The notes under the pieces are model-generated. The model was not told the origin of the DNA. It worked only from the letters and a program-made list of their open reading frames with translations, and did no database searches. A stretch of 64,000 bases of DNA, taken from Lachnospiraceae bacterium (GTDB taxonomy: Bacteria > Bacillota > Clostridia > Lachnospirales > Lachnospiraceae). This document shows positions 9,397-19,639 of this stretch, in pieces. The stretch's first letter is position 1, and every line of letters begins with the position of its first letter. Both the position numbers and the translations under genes were made by a program. The stretch covers positions 1 through 64,000 of the forward strand of contig JAILGF010000075.1 of assembly GCA_024696945.1 (NCBI GenBank), read 5' to 3'.

Positions 9397-10422
9397 ATGG
9401 GAAGGAATCACGAGGTAACGGAAAGACATCTGCTTCTCGACGGTAACGGGGAGCTTACGGAACCCGGCTGGTCAAGAAGTCTTATTCAGGAATATGACAG
9501 AAAGATGATAAAGGCTCCGAAATTCAGGATCAAGGAATGGGATTATTACATCGTTATGGGGAAAGGATTTGCAGTTGCATTTACCATATCGGATGACGGA
9601 TATATAGGTTTACAGTCGGTCTCTCTCCTTGAGTTCGGTGAATTTTCTTGGGAACATACCGAGACTGTTCTCAATGCATTCCCTATGGGAAGGATAGGGC
9701 TTCCGTCAGATTCTTCGTCGGGAGTTACAAAATACCATGACAAACGTCTGCATATGCAATTCGATGCCGGTAACGGAAAAAGGCGGATCAGGTGCAGGTT
9801 TGACAGATTCAAGGATGGTAAAACATTCAAATGCGATATAACTCTTGAGCAGCCGGATATGGAATCGATGGTTATAGCGACACCGTGGGATAAGAAGCAT
9901 GCATTCTACTACAACCAGAAGATAAATACAATGCGTGCAAGCGGTTACATGGAGTTTGACGGAAAAAGGTATGAGTTTGATCCTGCAACCGATTTCGGTA
10001 CTCTTGACTGGGGACGCGGAGTTTGGACTTATGACAATACCTGGCTTTGGGGTTCGGGTAATGCGGATATCGACGGAAAAAGATTCGGTTTCAATATCGG
10101 ATATGGCTTCGGAAATACAAGTGCCGCAACCGAAAATGTAATCTTCTATGAGGGGAAGGTGCATAAGCTTGATGATGTAGAGTTCCATATTCCTGAAGGG
10201 AATATCATGGATAAATGGACATTTACTTCATCTGACGGAAGGTTCGAGATGGAATTTGTTCCGGTGCTGGACAGAGCTGCTTGCATAGACTTCAAGCTGC
10301 TTGTATCCGATCAGCATCAGGTGTTCGGTAAAATGTCCGGCAAGGCAGTGCTTGATGATGGGACCGTTATAGAAGTAAAGGACATGATGTGCTTTGCCGA
10401 GAAGGTACATAACAGGTACTAA
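9397..10422 (+). CDS. DUF2804 domain-containing protein
   Basis: full-length ORF; NEL.DWGRGVW.Y..TWLWGSG-type central motif recalled for DUF2804. Confidence 0.65.
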   Translation: MGRNHEVTERHLLLDGNGELTEPGWSRSLIQEYDRKMIKAPKFRIKEWDYYIVMGKGFAVAFTISDDGYIGLQSVSLLEFGEFSWEHTETVLNAFPMGRIGLPSDSSSGVTKYHDKRLHMQFDAGNGKRRIRCRFDRFKDGKTFKCDITLEQPDMESMVIATPWDKKHAFYYNQKINTMRASGYMEFDGKRYEFDPATDFGTLDWGRGVWTYDNTWLWGSGNADIDGKRFGFNIGYGFGNTSAATENVIFYEGKVHKLDDVEFHIPEGNIMDKWTFTSSDGRFEMEFVPVLDRAACIDFKLLVSDQHQVFGKMSGKAVLDDGTVIEVKDMMCFAEKVHNRY

Positions 10423-10456
10423 AACGGATATGATTTCGTTTCTGGAGGAAAATGAA

Positions 10457-12226
10457 ATGTATAACGGGCTTATATATACAAACGATAACTGTATAGGATG
10501 TAATAAATGTGTCCGTATCTGCAGCTCCTACGGAGCCAGCATATCGCACAACAGACCTGACCACAGTGCTATCTATATTAATCCCGAACGCTGCATCAAT
10601 TGCGGCGCATGTATAGATGTCTGCAGGCATGATGCGAGAAGATATCATGATGATACAGAACGCTTCTTTTCTGATCTTGAAAAAGGTGAACAGATATCTC
10701 TTCTTATTGCTCCGGCTTTTGAGGCTAAATATCCGAAGGAATACAAAAAGGTCCTCGGAGCTCTGAAATCTAAAGGAGCAAAGCGCTTATTACCAGTGTC
10801 ACTCGGTGCGGACATATGTACATGGGGATATCTGAAGATGATAAATGAAAAGGGATATTCAGGTAGGATATCCACCTCATGCCCTGTTGTTGTTTCGTAT
10901 GTAGAACATTGGATACCACAGCTCATACCGCGTCTGATGCCGATAAAAAGCCCGCTGATGTGCGCAGCGCAGTACTTTAGAAAAAAGCTCGGTATAACGG
11001 ATAAATTTGCATTTATCGGACCGTGCATTGCAAAGCATGAGGAAATGGAAAAGTACCCTGAACTTGTTCAGTATAATGTCACGTTCCCGAAACTTATCGA
11101 GTATGTGAATGAACATGATCTGGGTAACGAAGAGAGGTTTGAAGGACTCGATGCAGGACTTGGATCTTTTTACCCTGCACCCGGAGGACTTGCGGACAAT
11201 GTTAAGTGGTTCCTCGGAGACGATGTTCCGGTCCGCGTGGTATCGGGAAAAACATATCTGTATCAGCGTTTTCAGAGAAATGTTAATAAACTGATGGGGG
11301 AAAATCATCCTTTTATGCTTTATGATGCCTTGAACTGCCGCGAAGGATGTCTTGAAGGAACTGCAAAAAACAAAAGTGAGGATCTTGAGTATAAAAGTTT
11401 TTCGGAGATCAACAGCATAAGGGCGAACAGTAAAAAGTCAGCACCGGATTCCCCGTGGTCACCGGAGCTATCATGCGAACAGCGGCTTGAAAACCTGAAC
11501 AGGCAGTTCGCAGATCTCGATATCAATGATTATATTACCGAGTTTAGTGATAGGAGCGGATCCTGTACGATATCTTATCCCACAAATGAAGAAGCGGAAG
11601 CGATATTCTGCTCCATGCACAAGGAAGATGCACATTCGAGGGAAATTAACTGCTCCGCCTGCGGATATGATACCTGTTATGATATGATGGTAGCTATATA
11701 CAACGGGTTCAACACCCGTCACAACTGTGTATACAGCGAAAAAGAGGAAAGTTTATTCCTGACGAAAATGTCTTTCAGCGACCAGCTTACGGGTGTTATG
11801 AACAGAAATGCCTACGAGCGTAAAATAAAGACAATGTTTGCCCGTGGCGGCTCGGTAGGGATTATCCTTGCGGATGTGAACGGGCTTAAACAGGTGAATG
11901 ACAATGAAGGCCACGAAGCGGGTGACCGTCTTATCATAGAAACTGCTCATGCTCTTGCAAACGAGTTTGGAGTTGAATGCGTATTCCGCGTGGGCGGAGA
12001 TGAGTTCCTTGTAGTCCTGCAGGATTTTGGTGAAAAGGAAATTGAAAGCGATATGCAGCTCGTTAAGGAATTCCTGGCAGGAATAAAGGTCAGCACCTCT
12101 ATGGGACTTGCTTTTACAGAGCATTTTGACGGAGATATAAATTCACTGCAGGCGCTGGCGGATAAGAAAATGTATGAGGATAAAGACCGTTATTACAAAA
12201 TGACCGGTAAAGTACGGAGAACATGA
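10457..12226 (+). CDS. ferredoxin / [FeFe]-hydrogenase-like / 4Fe-4S / GGDEF fusion protein
   Basis: two N-term clusters CIGCNKCVRIC, CINCGACIDVC; TSCPVVVSYVEHW, IGPCIAKHEE, LNCREGCLEG; NCSACGYDTC; RVGGDEFLVVL. ATG 10457 follows ggagg. Confidence 0.85.
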   Translation: MYNGLIYTNDNCIGCNKCVRICSSYGASISHNRPDHSAIYINPERCINCGACIDVCRHDARRYHDDTERFFSDLEKGEQISLLIAPAFEAKYPKEYKKVLGALKSKGAKRLLPVSLGADICTWGYLKMINEKGYSGRISTSCPVVVSYVEHWIPQLIPRLMPIKSPLMCAAQYFRKKLGITDKFAFIGPCIAKHEEMEKYPELVQYNVTFPKLIEYVNEHDLGNEERFEGLDAGLGSFYPAPGGLADNVKWFLGDDVPVRVVSGKTYLYQRFQRNVNKLMGENHPFMLYDALNCREGCLEGTAKNKSEDLEYKSFSEINSIRANSKKSAPDSPWSPELSCEQRLENLNRQFADLDINDYITEFSDRSGSCTISYPTNEEAEAIFCSMHKEDAHSREINCSACGYDTCYDMMVAIYNGFNTRHNCVYSEKEESLFLTKMSFSDQLTGVMNRNAYERKIKTMFARGGSVGIILADVNGLKQVNDNEGHEAGDRLIIETAHALANEFGVECVFRVGGDEFLVVLQDFGEKEIESDMQLVKEFLAGIKVSTSMGLAFTEHFDGDINSLQALADKKMYEDKDRYYKMTGKVRRT

Positions 12227-14313
12227 GACTTATAGACACTTTCCCAACAAATAAAATAGGTGACCTTGAGTATTGTGCAGGAAGGGTTTTCCCGTTCGGT
12301 GCGACTATTATCGACGGAGGTGTGAATTTCAGCATCTTTTCGAAAGAAGCAACCGGGTGTACGCTTGTGCTGTACCACCATGGTCAGGATGAACCGTATG
12401 TGGAAATACCGTTCCCGAATGAATTCCGTATAGGGAATGTATATTCTATGATGGTTTTCGGCATTCAGACCGAAACAACGGAGTACGGTTACCGTTTTGA
12501 CGGAGAATATGCTCCCGAGAAAGGTCTGTGCTTTGACAGGAATAAAGTCTTGCTGGACCCATATGCAAAGTCAGTATCGGGAAGGACCATCTGGGGAAAG
12601 GAACCCGATGCTTCAAAGCAGTATCAGCACCGCGGACAGTTTATACGAGAGGATTTTGATTGGGAGGGTGACAAGCCTTTAGAGATTCCTCAGAATGAAC
12701 TTATTATTTACGAAATGCATGTAAGGTCGTTTACCGAGCATGACAGCAGCAATGTAAGGTTTAAAGGGACATATACCGGGATCACGGAGAAAATACCGTA
12801 TTTAAAAGAACTTGGCGTAAATTGTATCGAACTGATGCCGATTTTTGAATTTGATGAATTTGAAAATGCCCGTGTTGTGGACGGAAAACAGCTTTATAAT
12901 TACTGGGGATATTCGACGGTGGATTTTTTTGCACCGAAAGCCGGATATGCCGCTGCCGCACAGTTCGGTATGGAAGCCGATGAACTGAAGCATATGGTTA
13001 AAACGCTGCATAATAACGGTATTGAGGTTATACTTGACGTGGTCTTTAACCATACGGCCGAAGGGAACGAAAAAGGGCCCTGTATTTCATACCGGGGTAT
13101 AGATAACAGGACCTACTACCTTCTTACACCCGACGGACATTATTATAATTTCAGCGGATGCGGGAATACGATGAACTGCAATAATCCTGTGGTCAGAAAT
13201 GTCGTTCTTGAATGCTTAAGATACTGGGTATCCGCTTATCACGTGGATGGTTTCAGATTTGACCTTGCGTCGATCCTTTCCCGGGACGAGAACGGAATGC
13301 CTATGATAAATCCTCCGCTTCTTGACAGCATAGCGCATGACGCGGTGCTTGGAAAAAGCGTGCTGATCGCAGAGGCTTGGGATGCGGGAGGACTTTATCA
13401 GGTCGGAAGATTCCCGGCGTTCGGACGCTGGGCCGAGTGGAACGGGAAATATCGGGATGTCTTAAGACGATTCATTAAGGGTGAAGAAGAGTATGCTCCC
13501 GAGTTGTACAGAAGGATACGGGGTTCCTATGATATGTACGGCAACAGGGGAGCGGAAGCTTCCGTAAATTTTGTAACCTGCCACGATGGGTTTACACTTT
13601 ATGACCTAGTATCCTATAATTACAAGCATAATGAAGCAAATGGGGAAGGTAACGCGGACGGCAGTAATGACAATTACAGTTGGAACTGTGGCATTGAGGG
13701 GGAAACGGATGATGCGGGGATAAAGGCTCTTCGTTTTAGGCAGATGAAGAATCTGATGACAATACTTTTGACCAGCCGCGGGATACCGATGTTGCTTTCG
13801 GGCGACGAATTTGCAAATACACAATGGGGTAACAACAATGCATATTGCCAGGATAATGAGATTTCATGGCTCAACTGGACGTATCTGAAAAAGAATAAGG
13901 AGTTGTTCGGATATATCAGGAAGCTGATTTCATTTAGAAAAGCTCATCCGATGCTTATGACGAAATCCTTTGATTACGGATATAACGGTACCGGGTATCC
14001 TGAGCTTTCGTTCCATGGCACGAAAGCTTGGCAGATAGACGAAACAAAACCGGGTCTCTGTTTTGCGTATATGTATGCGGAGGATCATTTAAAATATAAT
14101 ACAGAGCATGATTGCTTCATATATATAGCTGTGAACGCGCACTGGGACGAGCATAGATTTGAGCTGCCGATCGTGCCCAACGGGTATATATGGAGGCTTG
14201 CTTTTGAGGCTTACGGTTTTTCTGCAGGATCCGGATGCGGGGAGAAACTTGCCGACCCTTCAGGAATTGTCATAGGTCCACGCTCAAGCGCAATCCTTAT
14301 TGCGGAACCGTAA
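12223..14313 (+). CDS. glgX: glycogen debranching enzyme / isoamylase (GH13)
   Basis: FPFGATIIDGGVNFSIFS, VNCIELMPIFEF, DVVFNHTAEG, VDGFRFDLASI, LIAEAWDAGG, NFVTCHDGFTL. Confidence 0.9.
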   Translation: MRLIDTFPTNKIGDLEYCAGRVFPFGATIIDGGVNFSIFSKEATGCTLVLYHHGQDEPYVEIPFPNEFRIGNVYSMMVFGIQTETTEYGYRFDGEYAPEKGLCFDRNKVLLDPYAKSVSGRTIWGKEPDASKQYQHRGQFIREDFDWEGDKPLEIPQNELIIYEMHVRSFTEHDSSNVRFKGTYTGITEKIPYLKELGVNCIELMPIFEFDEFENARVVDGKQLYNYWGYSTVDFFAPKAGYAAAAQFGMEADELKHMVKTLHNNGIEVILDVVFNHTAEGNEKGPCISYRGIDNRTYYLLTPDGHYYNFSGCGNTMNCNNPVVRNVVLECLRYWVSAYHVDGFRFDLASILSRDENGMPMINPPLLDSIAHDAVLGKSVLIAEAWDAGGLYQVGRFPAFGRWAEWNGKYRDVLRRFIKGEEEYAPELYRRIRGSYDMYGNRGAEASVNFVTCHDGFTLYDLVSYNYKHNEANGEGNADGSNDNYSWNCGIEGETDDAGIKALRFRQMKNLMTILLTSRGIPMLLSGDEFANTQWGNNNAYCQDNEISWLNWTYLKKNKELFGYIRKLISFRKAHPMLMTKSFDYGYNGTGYPELSFHGTKAWQIDETKPGLCFAYMYAEDHLKYNTEHDCFIYIAVNAHWDEHRFELPIVPNGYIWRLAFEAYGFSAGSGCGEKLADPSGIVIGPRSSAILIAEP

Positions 14314-14353
14314 TCAAAACTATTTTTTTGAATTTGGAGGAAAGGGGTTTATT

Positions 14354-15907
14354 ATGATGAAGGAGAATAAAAACATTATTGGGAAACTTTTGTATTGTAC
14401 AATCCTATTATTGTCGGCATCGGTATTATGGATTGCTTCTTTTAACGGGTATAACGTATCGGCAGGATCAAAGAAGATAGTAACCGAGGTTGATTTTATT
14501 GATAAGGAATACGACGTTCAGGAGTTTGGTTTTGAGATAAATGAAACTGTAGGTAGTGCAAGATCGGATAAATATTTCGGCTGGCTGTGTAAAATAGATG
14601 ATCGGTTTCAGATTCTTTACAGCAAGAACGGAAAGAAATTTTACAGATCGGATCTTGAGAAAAAAATAAGAAAAGAACTGCCGATAGAAAAGGATACAAC
14701 GATCAAATGCTATCAAATAACACAGTATGATGATGTATTCTATATCTGCTTTGAGGAATTCCATAGGGACGAAGACGCTTATGGTTACTACGGAAACCCC
14801 GATGATTGTGATTATACTTGTGATTACTTAAATTACTATGTGGCAGAAACCAAGGATTTCAAAAGTTATAAATTCCACTATATGTGTACCAAGGATTATC
14901 CGTTAAAAGAGGTCAGTAATCTGGATTTCAGAGAAAATCCAAAGCTTTATAAAGCCCAGGGGCTGTTCTTTTATATGTTTGAGTGCAGTTATATTCATCC
15001 CGGAATCCGGTATAACTACTATGATGAATTTATTAGAACAAGGGATCCGATAGGTTATTACGGTACAAATCTTGAAATGAAGGATATGCAACAGGTTTTA
15101 TTTGAAGAATATTTGGAATATGATCCGGAGATTTTTGATGATCGAGTATACACATACCTTTATACGATAGTTGAGAACAGCAAACTTCGGTTACTGATTT
15201 CTTTACAGCATGATTACGAATATTCTATTTATGTGGATCCTAACGATAAAGAGGAATTAAAGAAACATAAAACCAATACGGTATATGAATATGTCTCCGA
15301 TATCGGTTCACTCATTAATGAGAGCGTAAAAAGAAAATACACATACATACAATGGGATCTTGTTGAGAAACACGACAGCATTCATCTGATGGAAGGGGAA
15401 TATGAGAAATTTTATACAATAGCTTGGAATGATACCGATAATCTGTACGGTATAAGCGGTATAAGCGGAACCGATACAAGGTATACTTTTACATTCCCTC
15501 TGGGTGAAAGTGTTTCACCGGGTGACTACTTTGATGTCTACGATCTTGCTATTTATTCCAATATTGTAACGGCAAAGAAAAATAAAAAAGGTGAGATTTC
15601 ATATAAGGGGCTGATATTTATTCCTTTGTCCCGTAAGCAGGCATATTCAATGAACAGCAAAGGTAAGATCAGCAAGATAGAGCTCCCGTTTGCTTTAGAT
15701 GAAAGTTATGGTCCTACCTGTACCAATACAAAGAAGGGTATCAGCGCTTTCTTTTATGAGTGGTGTGTTTACTATTCTTCGGATGGGTTTAAAACCTGCA
15801 AACAGTTATATGCTCCTTATCAGATGAACCATTTTGTCGATATAGAAACATATGGAAATTATCTGTATGTGCTTGCGAGAAATGAAATATACAGGTTAAA
15901 ATTTTAA
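14354..15907 (+). CDS. secreted hypothetical protein, Tyr/Asp-rich
   Basis: RBS aggaaagg then ATGATGAAGG, signal peptide; no recognised domain. Confidence 0.6.
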   Translation: MMKENKNIIGKLLYCTILLLSASVLWIASFNGYNVSAGSKKIVTEVDFIDKEYDVQEFGFEINETVGSARSDKYFGWLCKIDDRFQILYSKNGKKFYRSDLEKKIRKELPIEKDTTIKCYQITQYDDVFYICFEEFHRDEDAYGYYGNPDDCDYTCDYLNYYVAETKDFKSYKFHYMCTKDYPLKEVSNLDFRENPKLYKAQGLFFYMFECSYIHPGIRYNYYDEFIRTRDPIGYYGTNLEMKDMQQVLFEEYLEYDPEIFDDRVYTYLYTIVENSKLRLLISLQHDYEYSIYVDPNDKEELKKHKTNTVYEYVSDIGSLINESVKRKYTYIQWDLVEKHDSIHLMEGEYEKFYTIAWNDTDNLYGISGISGTDTRYTFTFPLGESVSPGDYFDVYDLAIYSNIVTAKKNKKGEISYKGLIFIPLSRKQAYSMNSKGKISKIELPFALDESYGPTCTNTKKGISAFFYEWCVYYSSDGFKTCKQLYAPYQMNHFVDIETYGNYLYVLARNEIYRLKF

Positions 15908-15913
15908 ATGAAA

Positions 15914-15950
15914 AACGTTCCTGCCCTATTGGGGTGGGAACGTCTTTTTA
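15914..15950 (+). terminator. hairpin terminator acgttcctgccc...ggggtgggaacgtcttttt
   Basis: stem-loop plus T-tract. Confidence 0.8.
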
Positions 15951-16155
15951 TATAGATACGGTTCTTTGTAATCCATTATTTTGCTACAACTTTATATCTG
16001 AGTGTAGCATTTACAACATTACGGTGATATACTGAATGTTGAATGTTTCCTGTTACGATTGTAAGTATCAATGAACCTTTTACGGACGGTAAATTCGGTA
16101 TCCTCATGCCGAAAGGGTCTTATGATCTTTTGGATTTTGTGAACAGCATAATTAA

Positions 16156-17844
16156 TCAGTAACGGTCCAGGATTTCCTTTACAACATGGTCTACCGACTT
16201 TTCAACTGTACCTTCTTTGAACGGATTTAGCAGGTTGCCTGTCTGCAGCAGTTCAAAATATCCTTTGGTACCGCCGGCTCTGCATAGGCACAGATAATCC
16301 TTCCAAGCGGCTTCCCTGTTTTCCTTCATCCGGCCGTAATATTGGAATGCACAAACTTGAGCCAAAGCGTAGTCGATATAATAAAACGGATAAAGAAAGA
16401 TATGCTGTTTCTGCATCCAGAATCCACCTTCCTCCAGGAAAGTGTTTCCGTCATAGTCACGCCAAGGCATATACTTTTTCTCAATCTCCCGCCAAACCGT
16501 CCGTCGATCTTTTGCACTCATCCCCGGCTCTGCATAGACTCTATGCTGAAACTCATCAACGCTTACCAGATACGGAATAGTGCACAGTGCGCCGATCAGA
16601 TGGGCTGTGCGGTATTTTTCTGCGTTTTCGCCGAAGAACAAGTCCATCCACGGATATGCAAAATGCTCCATGGACATAGAATGTATCTCATTGATCTCCG
16701 ATGTAGATCCGCATAGGTCGGCTATCGGAATGCTCCGCATGCTCAGGTAACCCTGAAAAGCATGACCGGCCTCATGGGTCAGCACATCCACGTCGGCATC
16801 CGTACCGTTGAAGTTCGAGAAAATAAACGGAGCCTTGTATGAAGAAAACCGGGTCATATATCCGCCCATATGCTTTCCGGGGCGTGTCTCAAGGTCAAAG
16901 AGCTCATACTCTTTCATAAAATCGAAGAACTCGCCGGACTCGGGACTCATCTCACGATACATCTTCTGTGCTTTGCCGATCAGTTCCTCTGTTGAACCGA
17001 TGGGAAGTGCATTTCCTTCCGGAAACTTCAGATGCTCATCATAATAATGGAATTTATCTACTCCCAAATGGATACGTTGTCTTTCACGGACCTTTGCAAC
17101 TGCAGGCGTTACGATTTCTTTGATCTGCTCCCTGAAACGAGCGGCATCTTCCTGTGAATAGTCGAAACGGCCTCTTAAGAGGTATGCCATTTCCGTGTAT
17201 GTCTTAAAGCCCATTTTATGGGCCATGGTATCACGCAGACTGACCAATTCCGTAAATTGCGCGTCCAACTGCGGACTGATATCTTCATACAACTGTGCCC
17301 ATGCCCGGAAGGCATCACGCCGTTCCTGACGGTCAGTGCTTTCCATATGCTTCAGCAATCCGTAGAAATTGCATTTTTCTCCCATGAATTCAATCGAAGC
17401 CTGCGCTGCGGTTTTTCGATAATCCTGACAAACTTCACCTTCCCGTATCATTTCCGGAACAATCCGCTCATCCTCTGTCAGAAGGGCTGCATCCAGTAAA
17501 CGGAAGAGCTGTTTTCCGAACTCATTTTCAAAGTCTGTCCTAAACCGCGACTTGGTCAAAGCCTTTACCCACTCATTGTTTACTGCGGTCATTTTAGCCA
17601 TCTCCTCCCGGAGCCAGCTGATCTCGCCATCGTAATATTCATCCGTTGTGTTCATAGTATTACGTACATGGGCGATAGAATAAAGAGTGGCAGCTTCCTC
17701 ATTTTTTTCCTGCACCTCAAAATAGGCTTCTCGGACTTCTTCATAGCTTTCAGCGTTTGTCACTTTCTGCGTAGCCTGCTGAAATGTCTTTTTTAAATCT
17801 TCGATATCCGGTCTGTAATACCGGATCTCACTGAATTTTTCCAT
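16156..17844 (-). CDS. M3 family oligoendopeptidase
   Basis: DVLTHEAGHAFQGYLSMRSIP zinc site; STSEINEIHSMSMEHF. Confidence 0.92.
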   Translation of the reverse strand: MEKFSEIRYYRPDIEDLKKTFQQATQKVTNAESYEEVREAYFEVQEKNEEAATLYSIAHVRNTMNTTDEYYDGEISWLREEMAKMTAVNNEWVKALTKSRFRTDFENEFGKQLFRLLDAALLTEDERIVPEMIREGEVCQDYRKTAAQASIEFMGEKCNFYGLLKHMESTDRQERRDAFRAWAQLYEDISPQLDAQFTELVSLRDTMAHKMGFKTYTEMAYLLRGRFDYSQEDAARFREQIKEIVTPAVAKVRERQRIHLGVDKFHYYDEHLKFPEGNALPIGSTEELIGKAQKMYREMSPESGEFFDFMKEYELFDLETRPGKHMGGYMTRFSSYKAPFIFSNFNGTDADVDVLTHEAGHAFQGYLSMRSIPIADLCGSTSEINEIHSMSMEHFAYPWMDLFFGENAEKYRTAHLIGALCTIPYLVSVDEFQHRVYAEPGMSAKDRRTVWREIEKKYMPWRDYDGNTFLEEGGFWMQKQHIFLYPFYYIDYALAQVCAFQYYGRMKENREAAWKDYLCLCRAGGTKGYFELLQTGNLLNPFKEGTVEKSVDHVVKEILDRY

Positions 17845-17868
17845 ATGTCTTATCTCTCCTTCTAGTTA

Positions 17869-17904
17869 CAAAAACCATTCCCATCCAAATGGGATAGGAA
17901 CGGT
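17869..17904 (-). repeat. hairpin related to the 15914 hairpin, in the leader of the M3 peptidase gene
   Basis: minus strand accgttcctatcccatttggatgggaatggtttttg. Confidence 0.65.
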
Positions 17905-18056
17905 CTCGGCCTCTTTCTTCTTAAAGATTATAACATCAATAATTCTTTTTTTCAACAGAAATAAGGATCAAAATCTTCTTGAAATATCCCTTGATTTATG
18001 TTATGTTTTTTATCTAGTCAGCATCGCGATCAGTCATATTAAATACGAGGTAGATT

Positions 18057-18935
18057 ATGAAGTACAATGCACAAGCCAAACAATTGGTATTTGAGATAGT
18101 TCAGGAAATCATGAATAAGGGATATTATGCCCATGTCTGCGAGAAATTTACGGATGACGGATGGGTAGATTATGGATTCAGATATATAGCCGATCCTTCG
18201 ACTTTTTTAAAACCCACGATCTGGTTTGAATTTCTGCCGAAAAAGGATGACGAGTTCCTTGAGCCGGAGTATTACGCACAGTACTTTATCGATCTGTTCA
18301 GAGAAAAGGTCCCGGCCGATATAATAAAAATTGATTCTCTCGTAAGTATGAAAGGATATGATGAGATAAAGGAGTTTATCCGTCCCTGGCTCATCAGACG
18401 GGAGTGTTATTCGGAACTTTTGAAGGACGTTCCGCACAGGCCGTTTTTGGATTTCGCCGTTACGTATTGTATTGCATTGGACAGTTGCAGAGCGATCATC
18501 ACAAACGAGCAGAGGAGTAAGCTGGGTGTTGATGAAGAAATACTGTATAATGATTCTGTCAGCGGGCTCAAGCCTATAACTCCGGTACTTTTGGCAGAAG
18601 CATCCGGCGAAACCGATCCACAGGAGTCTAAAGACGAACCGCCTATATATGCTCTGTCGGTTGAAGACAGCCTTGGCGGAAGCAGTGTGCTTCTTTTGGA
18701 TGATTATCTTTCGGATCTGGCAGACCGTATAGGAGATTTCTATATAACAATTACAAACTGCCATCTGGCTACGGCTATGCCTGTTGATAAAATACAAAAG
18801 TTCATGAGTCTTGAAAATATTATGGCTTCCAACAGGGAGATATTCCAATCTCAGACATCGGTTGAAGATATACTTACGGATAAGGTATATGTTTACAAAA
18901 AGGATACCGGGAAGATCGAGGAGCTTAAAGCCTGA
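18057..18935 (+). CDS. hypothetical protein (possibly DUF5688-like)
   Basis: complete ORF; weak resemblance recalled only. Confidence 0.5.
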   Translation: MKYNAQAKQLVFEIVQEIMNKGYYAHVCEKFTDDGWVDYGFRYIADPSTFLKPTIWFEFLPKKDDEFLEPEYYAQYFIDLFREKVPADIIKIDSLVSMKGYDEIKEFIRPWLIRRECYSELLKDVPHRPFLDFAVTYCIALDSCRAIITNEQRSKLGVDEEILYNDSVSGLKPITPVLLAEASGETDPQESKDEPPIYALSVEDSLGGSSVLLLDDYLSDLADRIGDFYITITNCHLATAMPVDKIQKFMSLENIMASNREIFQSQTSVEDILTDKVYVYKKDTGKIEELKA

Positions 18936-18975
18936 TCTTCTAAACTATTAACTGCGAAAGAGAAAGAATATAAAT

Positions 18976-19608
18976 ATGTGCTGCCGTTATGTTATCGACC
19001 GGACAAACGAAGAACTTGAAGATATAATTGCTACAGCTCTTTCCACAAAGACTGCTGAAAAATTCATGTTGGCGGTTAATCCCATGAAAACGGAGGGGGA
19101 GATAAAGCCGACCGATGTAGCGCCGGTCATAGCACCGGCTCCGTCAGGCAGGCCCTCTGTTTTTGCCATGAAGTGGGGCTACACTGTTCCGGGGAAAACT
19201 ACCTTGCTGATCAATGCAAGGTCTGAGACGGCTAAAACAAAACCGACTTTCAGTGAGGACTGGGCCAGGCATCGCTGCATTATCCCCGCATCCTATTATT
19301 ATGAATGGGAACACCTTACAGACCCTATGGGACGGACCAAGACCGGAAAAAAATACCTTATACAGCCTAAAGGATATACCGTAACATGGCTGTGCGGTCT
19401 TTACCGTATAGAAAACGGATATCCTTATTTTGTGATCCTTACAAGAGAACCCGGCGAAAATATCAGATTTATCCATGACAGGATGCCGTTGATCCTACCT
19501 AAGGAACGCATAGCCGAATGGACCGATCCTAGCAGTGATCCCGATCTGATCGCCCGGTATGCCTTAACTGAAATGGAAGCGGACAGTATAGGAACGGAAA
19601 CACAGTAA
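18976..19608 (+). CDS. SRAP (SOS response-associated peptidase / HMCES-YedK family) protein
   Basis: MCCRYV catalytic Cys2; NARSETAKTKPTFSEDWARHRCIIPASYYYEWEH; FIHDRMPLILP. Confidence 0.92.
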   Translation: MCCRYVIDRTNEELEDIIATALSTKTAEKFMLAVNPMKTEGEIKPTDVAPVIAPAPSGRPSVFAMKWGYTVPGKTTLLINARSETAKTKPTFSEDWARHRCIIPASYYYEWEHLTDPMGRTKTGKKYLIQPKGYTVTWLCGLYRIENGYPYFVILTREPGENIRFIHDRMPLILPKERIAEWTDPSSDPDLIARYALTEMEADSIGTETQ

Positions 19609-19639
19609 TATTGATGTAGTAAATTGAGGACGAAATTTC

